This document shows positions 26,201 to 34,604 of a DNA stretch of 64,000 nucleotides, in pieces. Within the stretch, counting starts at the first letter, position 1. Every line of letters starts with the position of its first letter. The position numbers and the translations under genes were made by a program. Where the stretch lies: NCBI GenBank assembly GCA_949296775.1, contig CASFQA010000006.1:1-64000 (forward strand), read 5' to 3'. The notes under the pieces are model-generated. The model was given only the letters and a program-made list of their open reading frames with translations. It was not told the DNA's origin and made no database searches. The DNA is from an uncultured bacterium (GTDB lineage: Bacteria; Bacillota_I; Bacilli_A; RFN20; CAG-826).

Positions 26201-26673
26201 TCCATGGCGAGGATTTGATTAAGGGATTCAGCTCAGCGGCCGATTCGAAAGGCAACCCGAATTGGAACTTTACCATCGGCTTATCCGCCATCCCGATGAA
26301 AATGCTCGACAGCATCTCCTTGTCGGATGGCCTCTCCGATATGTCTTTATCCATCGGCTCCACCACCTTGAATAACGGGGAAAAGACCTTATCCTCCTTC
26401 TCGGGGTCGTTGTCGGTTAGCTTGCTACTTAACGTCGACGTCTCCTTCTCCGGTTCGCTCACCAACGTCGCCGACGGGGTCTACCAAGACGTCTTCGACC
26501 CGAATTTCGTCGTCAATGGCTTAGTGACCGGGGTCTCTAGCAAAAACATCACGACCACCAATGAGAGCATCATATCTTTCTACTCCGAACGGTTCTACGA
26601 CAAGGAAACCAAACAATATTCGGCCGCCTTCAACTCGGCAAAAGAGCTCGTCGAGCCGAGCTATAGTTATTGA
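23275..26673 (+). CDS. Giant surface protein, paralogue 2 (1132 aa)
   Basis: This has an N-terminal signal peptide (about 1-24, LLLFPSLLFASYS) and a Glu/Asp-rich spacer. The long beta-rich body is homologous to the preceding gene along its length, for example AFSIHGLSL, VKLGLKGQVALTLDGKS-like and NLTFDGVITVKDY. Its start lies 3 nt after the upstream stop, with AAGGAG overlapping that stop. The pair probably arose by tandem duplication followed by strong divergence. No anchoring motif is seen, so it may be secreted or held by its partner. Confidence 0.8.
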   Translation: MGKRVYSHILPLLLFPSLLFASYSPQANKADEPEESTNGTDEPSLNAPSFPEQLLTSLSEGLSLDVEGAIDLGGVDNVIKIEDGRLDIAVSAFSIHGLSLAADLPLTYNEQSLNLSLNLHNDWLYAQLSDPTRHDEVELSYKVSLSAMDVTDENGPVEDELTGGIIYYDYGMLDYCIDSILNAITDGGYRYRVSASSPSLIDPTAILNSLNSIALDPAYQDNAHYLWELPLGDAVLPIGLVGDSALEGINLPNDGSYFTYGGIGYSLNALLTERPADFAILPSALEYPELNDSLELFKKIALLAVAPQFSLSTGDEGIAVKHSEAAYDGGDYGFARPAIEETAIMKLDSSIDVGGGLLKGLSIAASTSCNEHSQALRIDVDEDNAYLSLNGVVRAYSELSTINSIIDSLGGVFGEAAASYDVLFAFLKLNDFISPILNSSLVASLREGRYEEIITLVDSLHNDDNLVTATLDLDKVGLKGQVALTLDGKSNELARIELKEAGASNLTFDGVITVKDYRPIDPIDKETYHHLTHLPTLADGLASFGESKNGSFQVTGYFGKLSESTVPSELADLAYMQTGFGFQGQAAFDIESQSGMANLTVYDRKAEYRNNHHLQLSYSDQGYVDIEGERKNSLLFHYDSKNSEPIPEGESGSRTNPKDSDGLNGRMEEATFASMMKVAKTFLTSSDPRFQRLTNMFSSVMNSGLIYLFTNSRFLEAISSEFIIDASFSESRDSIKLSADAFGTSEPVEIALNFVASGLASVELITAIGEAESLQNCYIRIENMESKESAQIQEQIDKAFGNNSYAFTDFSSLGSLLDCLEGSLTLGATAENGYTSTYRLTGSLTIDMPIYGEMKTNFDAFIRLQGSEIMMFFSLNEPMKVGVNLGAGPVGGTRYINLYYYINGNDVANPEGWAYVEQYDVEDHLLWQSTSSRAAKIKGSSFNANLMGHILQTTLGYRDLVQELIDAMKIDTAKAVHGEDLIKGFSSAADSKGNPNWNFTIGLSAIPMKMLDSISLSDGLSDMSLSIGSTTLNNGEKTLSSFSGSLSVSLLLNVDVSFSGSLTNVADGVYQDVFDPNFVVNGLVTGVSSKNITTTNESIISFYSERFYDKETKQYSAAFNSAKELVEPSYSY

Positions 26674-26705
26674 TTGAAGGCTCGGAAAAGGACAAAATAT
26701 CGGTT

Positions 26706-27311
26706 ATGGAAAACCTTCCCGCCGTCGTTGGCAAGAATCTCCAAACCCTGCGCAAAGCCAAAGGGATGACCCAGCAGGATTTGGCAAGGCAGATAAACTA
26801 TTCCGACAAATCCATCTCCAAATGGGAACTCGGCTATGCCTTGCCAAGCGTCGATATCCTCCTCGATTTCGCCTCTTTCTACGGGGTGACCCTCGATTTC
26901 TTAGTCAGCGAGCACCAAGAGGAGGAGGTCAAGAAAACCGCCAGCGTCCAACCCAAAGACGTCAATCGTCCGACCATCATGGCCATGACCTTGGCCTTCT
27001 TGATCCTCGTCGCCATCTCGATCTTCTTCTCCCGTTATTTCTTCACCGAACAAGACGTCGATAAAAACGGCTTATGGCCGGTGTTCCTATGGATGATCCC
27101 GGTTGGCTTCCTCCTAATGGCGGCCGAGACCCATCTTTTCTACCATAATTCGCTGCCGACGCTTATCTTGGCCTCCTGCGCCTTATGGACGCTGCTTTTG
27201 GTCATACCTTTGGCTTTGCAGCGGACCGATCTTTGGCTGCTGCTCATCGCCGGCATCCCCATCGAGATCATCATGATCTTGTGGCGGAACCTGAAAAAGC
27301 GGCGCGACTAG
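26706..27311 (+). CDS. XRE-type regulator with membrane domain
   Basis: This 201-residue protein has an N-terminal Cro/C1 helix-turn-helix (about 5-60, MTQQDLARQINYSDKSISKW and LPSVDILLDFASFYGVTLDF). Four hydrophobic segments follow to the C-terminus. ATG 26706 is preferred because it places the HTH near the N-terminus, with AAGGA 12 nt upstream. A TTG overlapping the previous stop is an alternative. It is the last gene of the surface-protein operon and could autoregulate it through the palindrome at 18910. Its 3' end overlaps the convergent SWIM gene by 4 bp. Confidence 0.85.
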   Translation: MENLPAVVGKNLQTLRKAKGMTQQDLARQINYSDKSISKWELGYALPSVDILLDFASFYGVTLDFLVSEHQEEEVKKTASVQPKDVNRPTIMAMTLAFLILVAISIFFSRYFFTEQDVDKNGLWPVFLWMIPVGFLLMAAETHLFYHNSLPTLILASCALWTLLLVIPLALQRTDLWLLLIAGIPIEIIMILWRNLKKRRD

Positions 27312-27655
27312 AACAAATCGGAATAATCGATATCGGAATAAAAGCCGGAATCATCGTCGGATAAATCGGATCCGCCGTATTTTTCCTTGATGGCGAGTAA
27401 GGTCGCCACCACGTGCTTGCAAGGCCCGGGATAGCGGCGCGAGGCCTCGCAAGAGCAGGAATAACCATCCATCCTTCCGTTATCATCGATATGGAGGCTG
27501 ACCGGATAGCTATCTTGGCTTTTCCCTTCCACCCGGGATAAGAAGGTATTCCCCTGCTGACGGAGGCCATAAACCTTTCCCAAGCGGAATATCTCCTCCG
27601 CCCGCTTAACTAGCGGCGAAGGATCGTTGGTCAGGGAAGAGAGGTCGAGTTTCAT
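27308..27655 (-). CDS. Standalone SWIM zinc-finger protein
   Basis: This 115-residue protein carries a SWIM motif, C-x-C-E...(n)...C-K-H (YSCSCEASRRYPGPCKHVVA, about 71-90). SWIM fingers bind zinc and contact DNA or proteins, and are usually attached to SNF2 helicases. Here no helicase domain follows, only an acidic tail. It overlaps the metallo-hydrolase stop (ATGA), so the two are co-translated. Confidence 0.85.
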   Translation of the reverse strand: MKLDLSSLTNDPSPLVKRAEEIFRLGKVYGLRQQGNTFLSRVEGKSQDSYPVSLHIDDNGRMDGYSCSCEASRRYPGPCKHVVATLLAIKEKYGGSDLSDDDSGFYSDIDYSDLF

Positions 27656-28389
27656 CGGTGGCGATAGATGATGCAGTTGTACTTATAGGTCGCCCGATAG
27701 CCTTGGCACAAGCCCGAGTCAACCTTCTCCCCCACCGTTTTGCCCGCGAGGATATTCCGACAAAGATGAATGAGGTTATGGAGTTTGTTCATATTCATCG
27801 GCTTGGCCGAATGGCCGGAATGCAAAATGAAGATTCCGTTGTCTTCGCACTCCTTTTGCAGGGTTAATAACGATTGCAAATACTCTTCGACCCCGGTCGA
27901 TTCCTTTAGCCCGAGCCACACCTCCCCCGGGTTGATGGTATCGCCGACGAAAGCGATATGGGTGGCAGGATCGAGGATGCATACGGAGCCCCGGGTATGG
28001 CCGGGAGTCGAAATGGCGATGGCTTTTCTTCCGCCTAAATCCAGTTCCCCTAGCGGCAATTCCTTCATCTCCGCCCTTTTGATGGCCTTGCCAAGTCGAT
28101 CGGTGAACGGGGCGGAGGAATGCTCAAGATAAAGGCCGAGGTCCTCATGGCGAAGGTAGGCCTCGAATTGATAGGACCCCAAGGCGTGGTCGAGATGGCC
28201 GTGGGTGTTGAATAGGACGACCGGGAGGCTAGTCAAAGAAGCGACCGCCTCCTTCAAAGGCGCGACCCCGTAGCCGGAATCGATCAAAAGGGCTTCCTTT
28301 TGCCCGAGCAGCAAATACATATTGACCCGTCCGGCGGGGCCGGGTTCGATCAGCTTATAGGTCGAAGGGGCGATGAGTTTATGTTCCAT
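27652..28389 (-). CDS. Metallo-beta-lactamase-fold hydrolase
   Basis: This 245-residue protein shows the HxHxDH motif in NTHGHLDHALGSY, a second metal ligand in STPGHTRGSVC, the bridging Asp in FVGDTINPGEVWL, and a C-terminal His in LHSGHS. These are the hallmarks of di-metal MBL-fold hydrolases such as glyoxalase-II-like enzymes. The substrate cannot be assigned. It is first in a two-gene operon with the SWIM protein and divergent from the patatin gene. No clear Shine-Dalgarno precedes the ATG. Confidence 0.9.
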   Translation of the reverse strand: MEHKLIAPSTYKLIEPGPAGRVNMYLLLGQKEALLIDSGYGVAPLKEAVASLTSLPVVLFNTHGHLDHALGSYQFEAYLRHEDLGLYLEHSSAPFTDRLGKAIKRAEMKELPLGELDLGGRKAIAISTPGHTRGSVCILDPATHIAFVGDTINPGEVWLGLKESTGVEEYLQSLLTLQKECEDNGIFILHSGHSAKPMNMNKLHNLIHLCRNILAGKTVGEKVDSGLCQGYRATYKYNCIIYRHR

Positions 28390-28439
28390 AACGCCTATAG
28401 GATAGACCCGGGGAAAAGAAAAGGGAAACCGATTCCGCG

Positions 28440-28467
28440 TTTACAACCGTCTTTTACGTGAGATAAT
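28440..28467 (+). promoter_or_regulatory. Promoter giving a leaderless patatin mRNA
   Basis: TTTACA (28440-28445), a 16-nt spacer and GATAAT (28462-28467). The ATG begins 8 nt later at 28476 with no Shine-Dalgarno, so the transcript should start at or within a base or two of the start codon. Confidence 0.6.
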
Positions 28468-28475
28468 TGACGCGT

Positions 28476-29651
28476 ATGAAATGGGGATTGGCCTTAAGCG
28501 GAGGCGGGAGCCTCGGCGGATATGAATACGGCGCGATTCAGGCTTTGATCGAGGCCGGATACCATTTCGACGTCATCACCGGCACCTCGATCGGGGCCCT
28601 CAACGGAATGCTTTTAGCCGCGGCCAGGATGGACCGGATGAAGAAGGTCTGGGAGTCGGTGACCATCGATGACGTCATCGTCGACGGCTTCGATTTCGCC
28701 CTCCCCATCACCCAGACTTTCTCCCTTAAGAAGAACTCGAAGTTCCAGAAGTTCCTCCGTTCCTACCTCAAAGACCATATCGGGGCCGACGTCACCCCCT
28801 TGAAGAAGATGATCGCCGATAACCTCGAGGGGATCGACGTGGCGGGGCTCAAGGTCAAAATGGGGGTCGTCGCCTGCACCTACCCGGGCTTCAGCGAGGA
28901 GCATTTCCTCCTAAACGAGGTCGAAAGCGACCGAGTCAAGGATTACCTGTTGGCCTCCTGCTCCTGCTTCCCGGCCTTCCCGGTGTGCAAGATCGGGAAG
29001 AAATCCTACGTCGATGGGGGATGGAAAAACGAGGTCCCGATCGATTATTGCTTCGACCTCGGGGCCGATAAGGTCATCGCCATCGAGCTCCAATGCTTCC
29101 CCCCGCCCCAAAAGAAGGAATACTTCGCCTTGCCCAACGTACTCATGATCTCGCCCTCAAGGGATCAAGGGAGCTTCCTCTCCTTCAACCGGGAGATGAT
29201 CGATAAGAACATCAAGCTCGGCTACCTCGACGCCCGGGTGGCCCTCGGCCTCAACAAGGGCGAGAAATATTGCTTCCGGCCCAATAAGGCGCTGGAGACG
29301 TTGGCTTTGAAGCATGTCAAAGAAGGGCTGAAGTATGGGGCCAGCTTCGTCAACAAGGCCTTTAAGAAGCTTTCAATCGGGGCCAAAAGGCTGAAAGGCA
29401 AAGACGAAGTCGCTTTTTTCTTGCTAAACCTTGAACGGGTGGCATCCTTATTCGGCCTCGACCCGTATAAGGAATACGGCATCGAGGAGATGGGGAGGAA
29501 GATCATCGCCCAGGCTTCCCTTTACGATTCGAACAAGCCGAACCCCGAGCAGGCTTACTGGCGTTCTCTTTTCTGGGAAGAGGAAGCCAGCTTGGCCAAC
29601 CCCTTCCTCCGCCGCCTCGACTCGATGCTCTTCAATACGTTATGGCTATGA
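28476..29651 (+). CDS. Patatin-like phospholipase
   Basis: This 391-residue protein has the oxyanion-hole motif SGGGSLGGYEYGA, the catalytic Ser in GTSIGALNG (Ser38) and the catalytic Asp in DGGWKNEVP (about 180), the patatin Ser-Asp dyad. It has no signal peptide. Patatin-like proteins hydrolyse acyl esters of phospholipids or lipids. The C-terminal half of about 190 residues is helical and basic. ATG 28476 is preferred over the TTG at 28467, which lies inside the -10 box. Confidence 0.92.
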   Translation: MKWGLALSGGGSLGGYEYGAIQALIEAGYHFDVITGTSIGALNGMLLAAARMDRMKKVWESVTIDDVIVDGFDFALPITQTFSLKKNSKFQKFLRSYLKDHIGADVTPLKKMIADNLEGIDVAGLKVKMGVVACTYPGFSEEHFLLNEVESDRVKDYLLASCSCFPAFPVCKIGKKSYVDGGWKNEVPIDYCFDLGADKVIAIELQCFPPPQKKEYFALPNVLMISPSRDQGSFLSFNREMIDKNIKLGYLDARVALGLNKGEKYCFRPNKALETLALKHVKEGLKYGASFVNKAFKKLSIGAKRLKGKDEVAFFLLNLERVASLFGLDPYKEYGIEEMGRKIIAQASLYDSNKPNPEQAYWRSLFWEEEASLANPFLRRLDSMLFNTLWL

Positions 29652-29670
29652 AAGGATTCTAGATATAACA

Positions 29671-31440
29671 ATGGAAAACAAAACCACCAGCTGGGACCTC
29701 ACTTACTTCTTCGAAGCCGAAGCGGATTTCGATGAGGCCCTGTCGAAATTCAAAGGCTACCCCGCCAAGCTGCAAGCCTATCAAGGCCAATTGGCCGAGA
29801 AGCTCGGCGAGTACCTCGATTTAAGCGAGGAGGCCAATAAGCTGTTCGCCAAAATCTATTTCTACGCGGCGATGGACAGCGACCTCGACAAAAAGGACGT
29901 TAAGCGGAGCGAACGGCTCTCGAAAGTGGAATACGCCGTCAACCTCCTCTCGGAAGCGACCGCCTTCGACGCCCCGGAGATGCTCTCCTTAGGAGAGCAG
30001 AAAATCGAGCGCTTCCTCAATGACAACCCAAAATACGAGCCCTACCGCTTCTTCTTTAAGAAGCTGTTCTTGAAGAAAGACCACGTCCTCTCAAGCGATA
30101 AGGAAAGCCTTTTAAGCGCCTTTAACCCCCTTATGGGCGAGCAGGGGACGCTTTATTCGGCCCTGACGGTGGCCGACCGGAAACCCGCGGAAGCGACTTT
30201 AAGCGACGGGAAACAAGTCACCGTCACCATGGCCAATTGGTCAAGCCTCATCAAAGAGGCCAAGACGGCGGATGACCGGCAGCTGATCTTCGAATCCCTT
30301 TATAAGTATTACGACGAAAGAAAGACCGCGTACGCCGAAATGTACAACCTCGGCCTCCAAAGCCAGTTGGCGAACATGAAAACCAGGGGGTATAAGTCGA
30401 TCCTCGACACCCATCTCCATGGCGACGCCATCCCCGAAGCCGTCTTCGAGTCTTTGATCGAGGTGGCCAGCCATAACTCCGGCCCCTTGAAGGAATATTA
30501 CGAGATCCGGCGGAAAGCCTTGGGCTTAGCCAAGCATCGGAGCTATGACCGCTTCCTGCCCTTATCGCAATCGAGCAAGAAATACAGCTACGAGGAAGCC
30601 AAGGAGCTGTTCTTCGATTCGATCAAGGGCTTCCCCGAGGATTTCCAAGCCAAGGCCCGCGAGGTCTTGAAACCCGGCTTCGTCGACGTCTATCCCGCCG
30701 AAGGGAAACGGACCGGGGCTTATTCCAACGGGGGTTATGACTATCACCCCTACATCCTGCTAAATTTCGTCGGGGAGCTTAACGACGTCTTCATCCTCGC
30801 CCACGAATCCGGCCATTCGATCCATACCCTCTACGCCGAGGAAAGCCAACCTTTGCCGACGCAGGACTACACCATCTTCGTCGCGGAAATCGCCTCGACC
30901 TTCAACGAGCACAACCTCCTCGATTACCTATTGGAGAAAGGCGACCTATCCAAAGCCGACAAGATATACCTATTGCAGAAATCGATCGACGAGATCTGCT
31001 CGACCTTCTACCGCCAAACCCTCTTCGGCCATTTCGAACGGGACATCGCCCGACTTGCCGAGAAAGGCGAGCCGATCAACTACTCGGTGCTCAATGCCAA
31101 AATGAAGGAGCTATACGCCCAATACTACGGCATCGACATCGAGGAGGAGAAATACAAGCCGCTGGTTTGGGCCTATATCCCCCATCTCTTCTATACCCCC
31201 TTCTACGTCTACCAATACGCGACCAGCTTCACTTCCTCGATGCTTTTATACGAGAAAGTCAAAGCCAAGGAACCGGGGGCCTTTGACAAATACATCTCCT
31301 TGCTCCGAAGCGGAGGCTCCTCCTTCCCGGTCGAGCAGGTGAAGGAAGCCGGGGTCGACCTCACCAGCAAGGAACCATTCCTCGCCGTCGTCAAAAGGAT
31401 GCAGGAATTGGTCGATAAGCTTAAGGAACTGCTTGAGTAA
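29671..31440 (+). CDS. pepF: Oligoendopeptidase F (M3B metallopeptidase)
   Basis: This 589-residue protein has the zinc motif HESGH (about 378-382) within ILAHESGHSIHTLYA and the downstream Glu ligand in AEIASTFNEH. FTSSMLLYEK and the C-terminal region are typical of PepF. The length matches the family. It is a cytoplasmic zinc peptidase that trims 7-17-residue peptides. The true start is ATG 29671 with AAGGA 14 nt upstream. The frame stays open for 80 codons upstream, but that part overlaps the patatin gene and is not protein-like. A terminator follows. Confidence 0.93.
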   Translation: MENKTTSWDLTYFFEAEADFDEALSKFKGYPAKLQAYQGQLAEKLGEYLDLSEEANKLFAKIYFYAAMDSDLDKKDVKRSERLSKVEYAVNLLSEATAFDAPEMLSLGEQKIERFLNDNPKYEPYRFFFKKLFLKKDHVLSSDKESLLSAFNPLMGEQGTLYSALTVADRKPAEATLSDGKQVTVTMANWSSLIKEAKTADDRQLIFESLYKYYDERKTAYAEMYNLGLQSQLANMKTRGYKSILDTHLHGDAIPEAVFESLIEVASHNSGPLKEYYEIRRKALGLAKHRSYDRFLPLSQSSKKYSYEEAKELFFDSIKGFPEDFQAKAREVLKPGFVDVYPAEGKRTGAYSNGGYDYHPYILLNFVGELNDVFILAHESGHSIHTLYAEESQPLPTQDYTIFVAEIASTFNEHNLLDYLLEKGDLSKADKIYLLQKSIDEICSTFYRQTLFGHFERDIARLAEKGEPINYSVLNAKMKELYAQYYGIDIEEEKYKPLVWAYIPHLFYTPFYVYQYATSFTSSMLLYEKVKAKEPGAFDKYISLLRSGGSSFPVEQVKEAGVDLTSKEPFLAVVKRMQELVDKLKELLE

Positions 31441-31465
31441 AGCAGCTTTCGCCGAATTTAGAAAA

Positions 31466-31497
31466 GAGGGGCGCCCGAGATGGGACGCCCCTATTTT
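31466..31497 (+). terminator. Terminator of pepF
   Basis: AGGGGCG and CGCCCCT form a stem, followed by ATTTTTAT on the plus strand. The complementary strand also has a short T-rich tail, so it may also stop the convergent lipoprotein gene. Confidence 0.8.
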
Positions 31498-34400
31498 TAT
31501 GCTCCGACGGCGATTCCGCTTAGGTCGATCTCGCCAGGGGAAGAGATGCTGAAGGTATAGGTCGTTTCTTTTAAAGTCGAGGAATCGACGGTCTCCGACA
31601 AAACCAAGGTGATGAGCATTTCGTTTTGGCCGTTGAGGGTTAACCGCAAGGCGGTGATCTCCGCCGAAGCGGGGATAGCCTCTCGCCAAGTCGCCTTAAG
31701 CAAAGCTCGGGCAACGGTTGGTTTTGCCGAAGCAAGGACATCATAGGTTTCTTCCATTCCAGGCACGGGGGAAAGGTAGCTCGCGAAGCCGGCGATCGCC
31801 GAGGGGAAGAGGACGCCGGAAATGCCGATGTTGCTGTTAAAGTAATCGGCGATGGTTATATCGGAATAACTGGTCAAGGGGTCGCCATAACCGCCATTGC
31901 TCTGTTCGGAATAGATATCGAGCTGTCCGCCTTCCTCGACGAAAAGCATCTTTTCCCCGTCATCATCGGTCGTCTGGACCCGGGTATCGTCGATTTCGGC
32001 TTGATAGGAGAAAGTCTCCGAGGAAAGCAATTCCCCTTTCGCCCCGTCGCTAAGCGCGTAAGTCTCGATGGTTTTCCGATACTCGCCCAGCGAATTGTCG
32101 CTGGACGCGAAGAAGGTGGAGAAATAGGTGCTGAGGCTCATCGGGGGAAGGTTGGACAAATCGATCGAAGCCTCCCCGACCTTATCGATGGAGAGCGAGT
32201 ATTCAACCTCGGCATAAAGTTCGCCGGAAATCCCCCCAGCAGTGAAGCTTAAGGTCAATTTCGCCCCATTGAAATCGACGTCGAGGCCGCTTAAGGTCCG
32301 CCCGCTGACGTCATCGCCAAACGCCCCAAGGGCTAACTGGGTCACGGCCTCAGTCTCGACCGCGGCGTTCACCCCGTACCCCCCTTCGCCGTCCTCTTCG
32401 ATAAATTTGAGGAAGGTCAGCAGTTGGTTAGGCGGGAAATAGCCTCTACGCAAAGCATACTCTTCTAGGGAAGGGACATCATTTGTCCGAGACTGATAGC
32501 TGAGCTCGCCAGTCGAGGTCTCGAAATAAAGGTCGACGGCTTGTTTGCCCTCGTCATAAACCAGAATGGCTTCGCCCTCTTTCCGATAAGCCGAATCGGT
32601 GTAATGGGTGACGTCGGTCTCGGTATCCCCGTCTCGGTAATATTCGCCTTTGCCCCCGTCGAGCAGATGGTAATAAACCGTCTTCTTGGTCGTGGTCACC
32701 ACCGCATTGACGCTTTCGGAGAAGGAATCGGTAAGCCAATCGACCAAAGAGGGCGCCGAGGCTTGAGCCATGGGGTAAAGCCGAATATAGAAGTAACGGT
32801 CTTTGCCGTCGAGGTTGTTTTTGACTACCTTGACCCCAACGCTATATTCAATCCCGTCTTTTATTAAGGCGTATCGGGTGAAATCATCTGCCGCCATCCC
32901 GTCTTCTTGATATCCAATCTCCGCAAGCTCGGCAAGGAACGAGGCGTGGGCGGCGTGAAGAGTTTCCTCGTTGCTGTATATCAAGGCGATATTGGCATAG
33001 CCGGAGGCCGCGTCATTCCATTTCGGGAGGGTAGCCACGCCGGTCAGCTTGATGTCGACGTAAGGCAAAAGAGTCAAATAATCCTCGCCGAGGTATTTCT
33101 TCATGATGGCGATTTGCTCTTCGCCGAGGTCATCCCAGGAATCGTAGGGATTGGGGACGTAAGGGACGTAGAGGTAATCGAGTTCCGTCGTCCCGATGTC
33201 TTTGACGACCATCTCAATCCTCCCCTCGACCTTGGTCCCGGTGGGGTCGGTGTACCCATAATCATAAGCGATCTTGGCCCCGTCATCAGTTAGCTCAATC
33301 GCATAGCCGGGCTTGGCGAAGGCGAGATAGCCCATGTAGTTCCAGGTTTGATCGGGGGAAGTGGATTGCAAATACCGCTCGAAGTTATAGCCGGACTTCA
33401 AGACGTATTTCCCGTCCACGTAATCGAAGACCGCCGGGGAGAAAGCGAACGAGGAGACGAAGTCGCTGATCGCGACGCCGTCGTTTTGATAGATGCCCGT
33501 GCCGAGGAGTTCCCCATCCGTCAAGGTCACGGCTTCGACCAAGGCTTTATCGGAAACATAGTAATAGCCGTTCCCAAGCCGATTGCCGTCCTTATCGAGT
33601 TGAGTATGCAGCAGCGTATCCGCGGTGTAATAATCGACGAAGCTCGCCCGGGCCTCGCTCCCCCCGGAGCCGCCGATCCGGGTAACCTCCAAAGTGTAAT
33701 TGCCGGGCTTAAGCGAATCGAACAACGCCTGCAAGGCCGCATCCTCGGGTTTGCTCGGGAAAGCCGACAACGGCTCGAAGGTCAGCTCGTCTTGCCCGAC
33801 GAGGCGGAACGAATAATTGATTTCGACGTCGACGATGCTGGTGACCCCGTTTTGGGTGATGCTTACTTGCTCTTCTTTCCCGGAAAAGGAACCGCCGACG
33901 ATGACCCCGTCCGCCCCAAGATCAAAACGTAGTTCGTCGAAGGGATAATCCTCATAACCGGTGAAAGCCATAAGGATGGCGGTGGCTTTGTTTGGACCGA
34001 TTTTGTCCAAATCCAGCCGCAAATCCTCGCCATCTTGATAATAATCGGCTTCGTTTATCCCGACGAAGGGATTGACGTAATACTCCGCAAAAGGGACGTA
34101 TTCGCCATCGAGGGTGTAAAGCGATTCCCCGATGGTATTGTCCGGATAAAGGACATGCTGGCACATGTTCCCCTCATCATCGGCATAATCCTCGATGTAT
34201 TGGTAATAGCCATCCTCGTCGAACTCGGCGAAATGATACATCGTCGGGGTTAAGACCGATTCGATGGAGGAGGGGATATTGGAATGGAGATTGCCGGAGA
34301 TGGAGTAATAGGTTTTGAAATCCAGCTCGGCCTTAAAAGCGATGGTTGATTCGGTTAAGGGGGCGATGGCCTTGGCGACATCGATCTCCTTAATCGGAGA

Positions 34401-34532
34401 GGAAGGGGTGGATGAGGTGGAGTCGCTCGGTTCGCTAGGCGAATCCGCTACAGTCGAACCGCTCGTCGATTCCGACGGTGCGCAGGCGAGTAAAGCCAAG
34501 CCAAGCAACGCCAAGAGGGGGGATTTCTTCAT
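31497..34532 (-). CDS. Large lipoprotein (1011 aa), unknown
   Basis: A lipoprotein signal with lipobox LLAC (Cys17) is followed by a Ser/Thr/Pro-rich spacer (about 20-45) and about 960 residues of repetitive mixed alpha/beta sequence. Recurrent patterns resemble KYLG/ALL-type solvent-exposed modules and YYSISG/YYHLLDG-like strand starts. I recognise no enzyme or binding domain. AGGAGG precedes the start at ideal spacing, implying high expression. It should sit on the outer face of the membrane. The downstream gene has its own start signal. Confidence 0.8.
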   Translation of the reverse strand: MKKSPLLALLGLALLACAPSESTSGSTVADSPSEPSDSTSSTPSSPIKEIDVAKAIAPLTESTIAFKAELDFKTYYSISGNLHSNIPSSIESVLTPTMYHFAEFDEDGYYQYIEDYADDEGNMCQHVLYPDNTIGESLYTLDGEYVPFAEYYVNPFVGINEADYYQDGEDLRLDLDKIGPNKATAILMAFTGYEDYPFDELRFDLGADGVIVGGSFSGKEEQVSITQNGVTSIVDVEINYSFRLVGQDELTFEPLSAFPSKPEDAALQALFDSLKPGNYTLEVTRIGGSGGSEARASFVDYYTADTLLHTQLDKDGNRLGNGYYYVSDKALVEAVTLTDGELLGTGIYQNDGVAISDFVSSFAFSPAVFDYVDGKYVLKSGYNFERYLQSTSPDQTWNYMGYLAFAKPGYAIELTDDGAKIAYDYGYTDPTGTKVEGRIEMVVKDIGTTELDYLYVPYVPNPYDSWDDLGEEQIAIMKKYLGEDYLTLLPYVDIKLTGVATLPKWNDAASGYANIALIYSNEETLHAAHASFLAELAEIGYQEDGMAADDFTRYALIKDGIEYSVGVKVVKNNLDGKDRYFYIRLYPMAQASAPSLVDWLTDSFSESVNAVVTTTKKTVYYHLLDGGKGEYYRDGDTETDVTHYTDSAYRKEGEAILVYDEGKQAVDLYFETSTGELSYQSRTNDVPSLEEYALRRGYFPPNQLLTFLKFIEEDGEGGYGVNAAVETEAVTQLALGAFGDDVSGRTLSGLDVDFNGAKLTLSFTAGGISGELYAEVEYSLSIDKVGEASIDLSNLPPMSLSTYFSTFFASSDNSLGEYRKTIETYALSDGAKGELLSSETFSYQAEIDDTRVQTTDDDGEKMLFVEEGGQLDIYSEQSNGGYGDPLTSYSDITIADYFNSNIGISGVLFPSAIAGFASYLSPVPGMEETYDVLASAKPTVARALLKATWREAIPASAEITALRLTLNGQNEMLITLVLSETVDSSTLKETTYTFSISSPGEIDLSGIAVGA

Positions 34533-34604
34533 AAGGAACCTCCTATGTTACGTGGTTATTAAAACACGGGGCCGGCTTTGCGCAACACTTAGATAAAAGG
34601 GCAA

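Noticed and set aside
29431-29670. 80-codon N-terminal extension of PepF
   Set aside because: It overlaps the patatin gene and reads as Arg/Ser-rich out-of-frame sequence. PepF proteins start at the MENKTTSWDL type of N-terminus.
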